Source: Lentzea albidocapillata subsp. violacea
GTDB taxonomy: Bacteria > Actinomycetota > Actinomycetes > Mycobacteriales > Pseudonocardiaceae
Assembly (NCBI RefSeq): GCF_900100275.1
Contig: NZ_FNET01000018.1
Location: forward strand, 1-64,000
Direction: 5' to 3'
Length of the DNA stretch: 64,000 nucleotides
Made by a program: the position numbers and the translations under genes
Shown here: positions 62,388 through 64,000 of the stretch, piece by piece
Numbering within the stretch: position 1 is the stretch's first letter
How the letters are laid out: every line of letters starts with the position of its first letter
The notes under the pieces: model-generated
The model's database searches: none
What the model was told of the DNA's origin: nothing
What the model saw: only the letters and a program-made list of their open reading frames with translations

Positions 62388-62422
62388 GGGCGCTTCCGGT
62401 CATGGAGTCACCGGAAGCGCCC
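62388..62422. terminator. Bidirectional terminator hairpin
   Basis: GGGCGCTTCCGGT and ACCGGAAGCGCCC form a perfect 13-bp stem with a 9-base loop between the convergent LuxR-type and S41 peptidase genes. Confidence 0.85.
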
Positions 62423-62428
62423 GCTCGA

Positions 62429-64000
62429 TCAACTGGCGACCTTGCGCGCGGCCACCAGTTGCCCGTCCGCGAAACCCTCGACGCGCACCTCACGCCCGGT
62501 CGCGGCCAGCGTCGCGGTGTGCGCGCCGTCGGTCACGTCCAGTGAGGTCGCCGGGCGGCCATCGACGTAGATGTCCACCCGGTCGAGGTTCACGGTGTCC
62601 AGTGAGACGGTCGTGCCCGCGACCGCCACTCCGAGCCGCCGCACCGGCTGCTCCTCCAACAGCTCTCCCGCCCGTGCGAGAAGATCCACGTTGCCCTGCA
62701 ACAGGTCCGCGCGCGTGATCTTGTGCTGGTGCGTCGGGCGCACGCCCAGGTCCTCCACCGGCGTGCCGGCGAGCTTGCCGACGCGCAGCGTGCGGCGGAT
62801 CGACACGCGCATGTTCGCCTTGTTGGGCAACGCCTTGTACGGCGACTCCGCGTCGACCGGCGCCGGGATCTTCAGCAGCGTCGACAGCAGCCCGTGCGTC
62901 CACACGTTCGCGCCGCCCGCGCCGGTGTTGTCGTCCACGCCGAGGATCGGGCCCAGCTCGTGGTCGGCCCAGCCCGCGGCGAAGATGTCGGTGGCCGAGT
63001 AGCAGCGCGCGTCGGTGATCAGCACGACCGGGCCGTGGTAGGTCTGGCCCACGGCGTTCGCGCCCTCGACCGGCGTGATCGTGTGCGAGCAGGAGAACGC
63101 CTGGCCCGTCTCGGTCGAGCTGTCGAGCGACGGGAACCACGGGCCGAGGTCGATCTGGCCGGTCGGGTTCTCGGCGTGGCGGCGGCAGATCCGCAGGTTC
63201 AGCGGCGTGCTCAGGAACTGCACGGGCTCCGGCGCGACGGGCCGCGGCGTCATCGTCTGCAGCAGGAACTCCGAGGCGAAGATGTGGCCGCCGCCGTTGT
63301 CGCGCACGTCGACGATGAGCCCGTTCTGCGGCAGCAGGGCCGCGAGCCGCACGAACTCGGTGAGGAACGCGTCCGGGTCGTCGACGCTGAACGTGAAGAT
63401 CCGCAGGTGCCCGAACGTGCCGGACGGCGTGACGACGGGGCGGGCCCGGAACACGCCGGGCATCGTCGTCGGCACGTCCTGCGCACCCATCGCGACCGCC
63501 CCACCGGAGGCTTCGGCTTGCACGACTTTGGGCGCGTGCAACAGTTTCTTGGCGCGCGCCTTCTCGTCGGAGTCCAGGTCGACGCCCTGGGCGGCCGCCG
63601 CCGGCGACAGCGCGTCGACGTCCGTCATGGGCGGCAGATTCTCCGTGACCTGCCAGTCGACGCGGACCTCCCCAGCGGCACCGGTCTCGTCGCGGTAGCT
63701 CACGACCACCCAGTCCTCGTCGGGCGGGAGCTGGATCACCAAGGGGCGCAACGTGAGCGACTCGAGGCCGCGGGCGAGGTTCGCGGCGGTGTTGCTGCCG
63801 GCGAAGATCGCGCCGTTCAACGCGACCGCGCGGGCGATCGGCGTGCCGTTCCAGTGCGTCACCTCGGCGCCGGGCGTGAGGCCGGCGAAACCGGCGACCG
63901 TGCGGGCGACGAGGTACTGCTCGGTGCCGTCCTCGTCGAAGTAGCGCTCCAGCTGGAACGGCAGGAAGGCGATCTTGCCCGCGAACGGCGCCGGCAGCAG
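62429..64000 (-). CDS. S41-family peptidase (N-terminus outside window)
   Basis: The C-terminal 523 residues or so of a tail-specific-protease-like protein; its start lies beyond the window edge, since the frame remains open to base 64000. The S41 core has LIVDVRDNGGGHIFASEF and DARCYSATDIFAAGW, the latter with the catalytic Ser. The last 110 residues form a small beta domain. Cellular location cannot be judged without the N-terminus. Confidence 0.85.
   Translation of the reverse strand: MLPAPFAGKIAFLPFQLERYFDEDGTEQYLVARTVAGFAGLTPGAEVTHWNGTPIARAVALNGAIFAGSNTAANLARGLESLTLRPLVIQLPPDEDWVVVSYRDETGAAGEVRVDWQVTENLPPMTDVDALSPAAAAQGVDLDSDEKARAKKLLHAPKVVQAEASGGAVAMGAQDVPTTMPGVFRARPVVTPSGTFGHLRIFTFSVDDPDAFLTEFVRLAALLPQNGLIVDVRDNGGGHIFASEFLLQTMTPRPVAPEPVQFLSTPLNLRICRRHAENPTGQIDLGPWFPSLDSSTETGQAFSCSHTITPVEGANAVGQTYHGPVVLITDARCYSATDIFAAGWADHELGPILGVDDNTGAGGANVWTHGLLSTLLKIPAPVDAESPYKALPNKANMRVSIRRTLRVGKLAGTPVEDLGVRPTHQHKITRADLLQGNVDLLARAGELLEEQPVRRLGVAVAGTTVSLDTVNLDRVDIYVDGRPATSLDVTDGAHTATLAATGREVRVEGFADGQLVAARKVAS

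Overview
The window is high-GC DNA with frequent GTG starts, many 4-base gene overlaps and typical actinobacterial families: two PIG-L/mycothiol-type amidases, a mycothiol-dependent isomerase fold, a DUF397/DUF5753 regulator pair, an ECF sigma factor with a membrane partner and a PASTA-less Ser/Thr kinase. I infer a filamentous Pseudonocardiales-type actinomycete (Lentzea/Saccharothrix/Actinosynnema-like); the genus is not proven by the sequence.

Bases 1-16100 are mixed housekeeping and accessory genes: the tail of an IS630 element abutting a divergent lysG/lysE pair; a cobalamin riboswitch in front of nrdA-nrdB, whose small subunit has Phe at the radical-Tyr position (class Ic-like); idi; an orphan MbtH; a secreted YVTN propeller; an ECF sigma/membrane-protein pair; a Ser/Thr kinase; corA with a crotonase; a lipoprotein with beta-helix features; and a SLATT-type two-TM protein.

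Bases 16160-31840 and 37040-49240 are two halves of one large Wzx/Wzy-type exopolysaccharide locus. The left half has a nucleotide-sugar 6-dehydrogenase, several glycosyltransferases (one a GT2-GT4 fusion), an AsnB-type amidotransferase, an MFS transporter, flippase, Wzz-like and Wzy-like proteins. The right half has the initiating polyprenyl-phosphate sugar transferase, a Gfo/Idh dehydrogenase, an SDR epimerase, two DegT aminotransferases, two left-handed-helix acyltransferases and a 1593-residue secreted protein with four DUF4082-like modules. 6-Dehydrogenase, Gfo/Idh, DegT and WbpD-like acyltransferase together match the WbpA-B-E-D route to UDP-2,3-diacetamido-2,3-dideoxy-glucuronate, and AsnB could amidate that acid (inference).

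Between the halves (31820-37040) is an accessory island: a DUF397/XRE pair, a mycothiol-dependent isomerase-like gene, and a toxin-immunity cassette. The cassette has an intact SCP1.201/DddA-like deaminase with an Imm1 protein, then an inverted second unit whose Imm1 gene is intact but whose deaminase is a frameshifted pseudogene that has lost its zinc His. The cassette is bounded by two direct copies of the isomerase 3' end.

Bases 49600-64000 hold small S4 and DUF2306 genes, a SLATT plus SLOG-SLATT two-gene operon (a candidate nucleotide-sensing membrane effector system), HAD and SDR enzymes, a short Ku gene preceded by a LexA-type SOS box, a large RecB/Dna2-type helicase with an eroded nuclease domain, an Mca-like amidase, a secreted subtilase, a LuxR-type regulator and a truncated S41 peptidase. 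I saw no tRNA, rRNA or CRISPR array.
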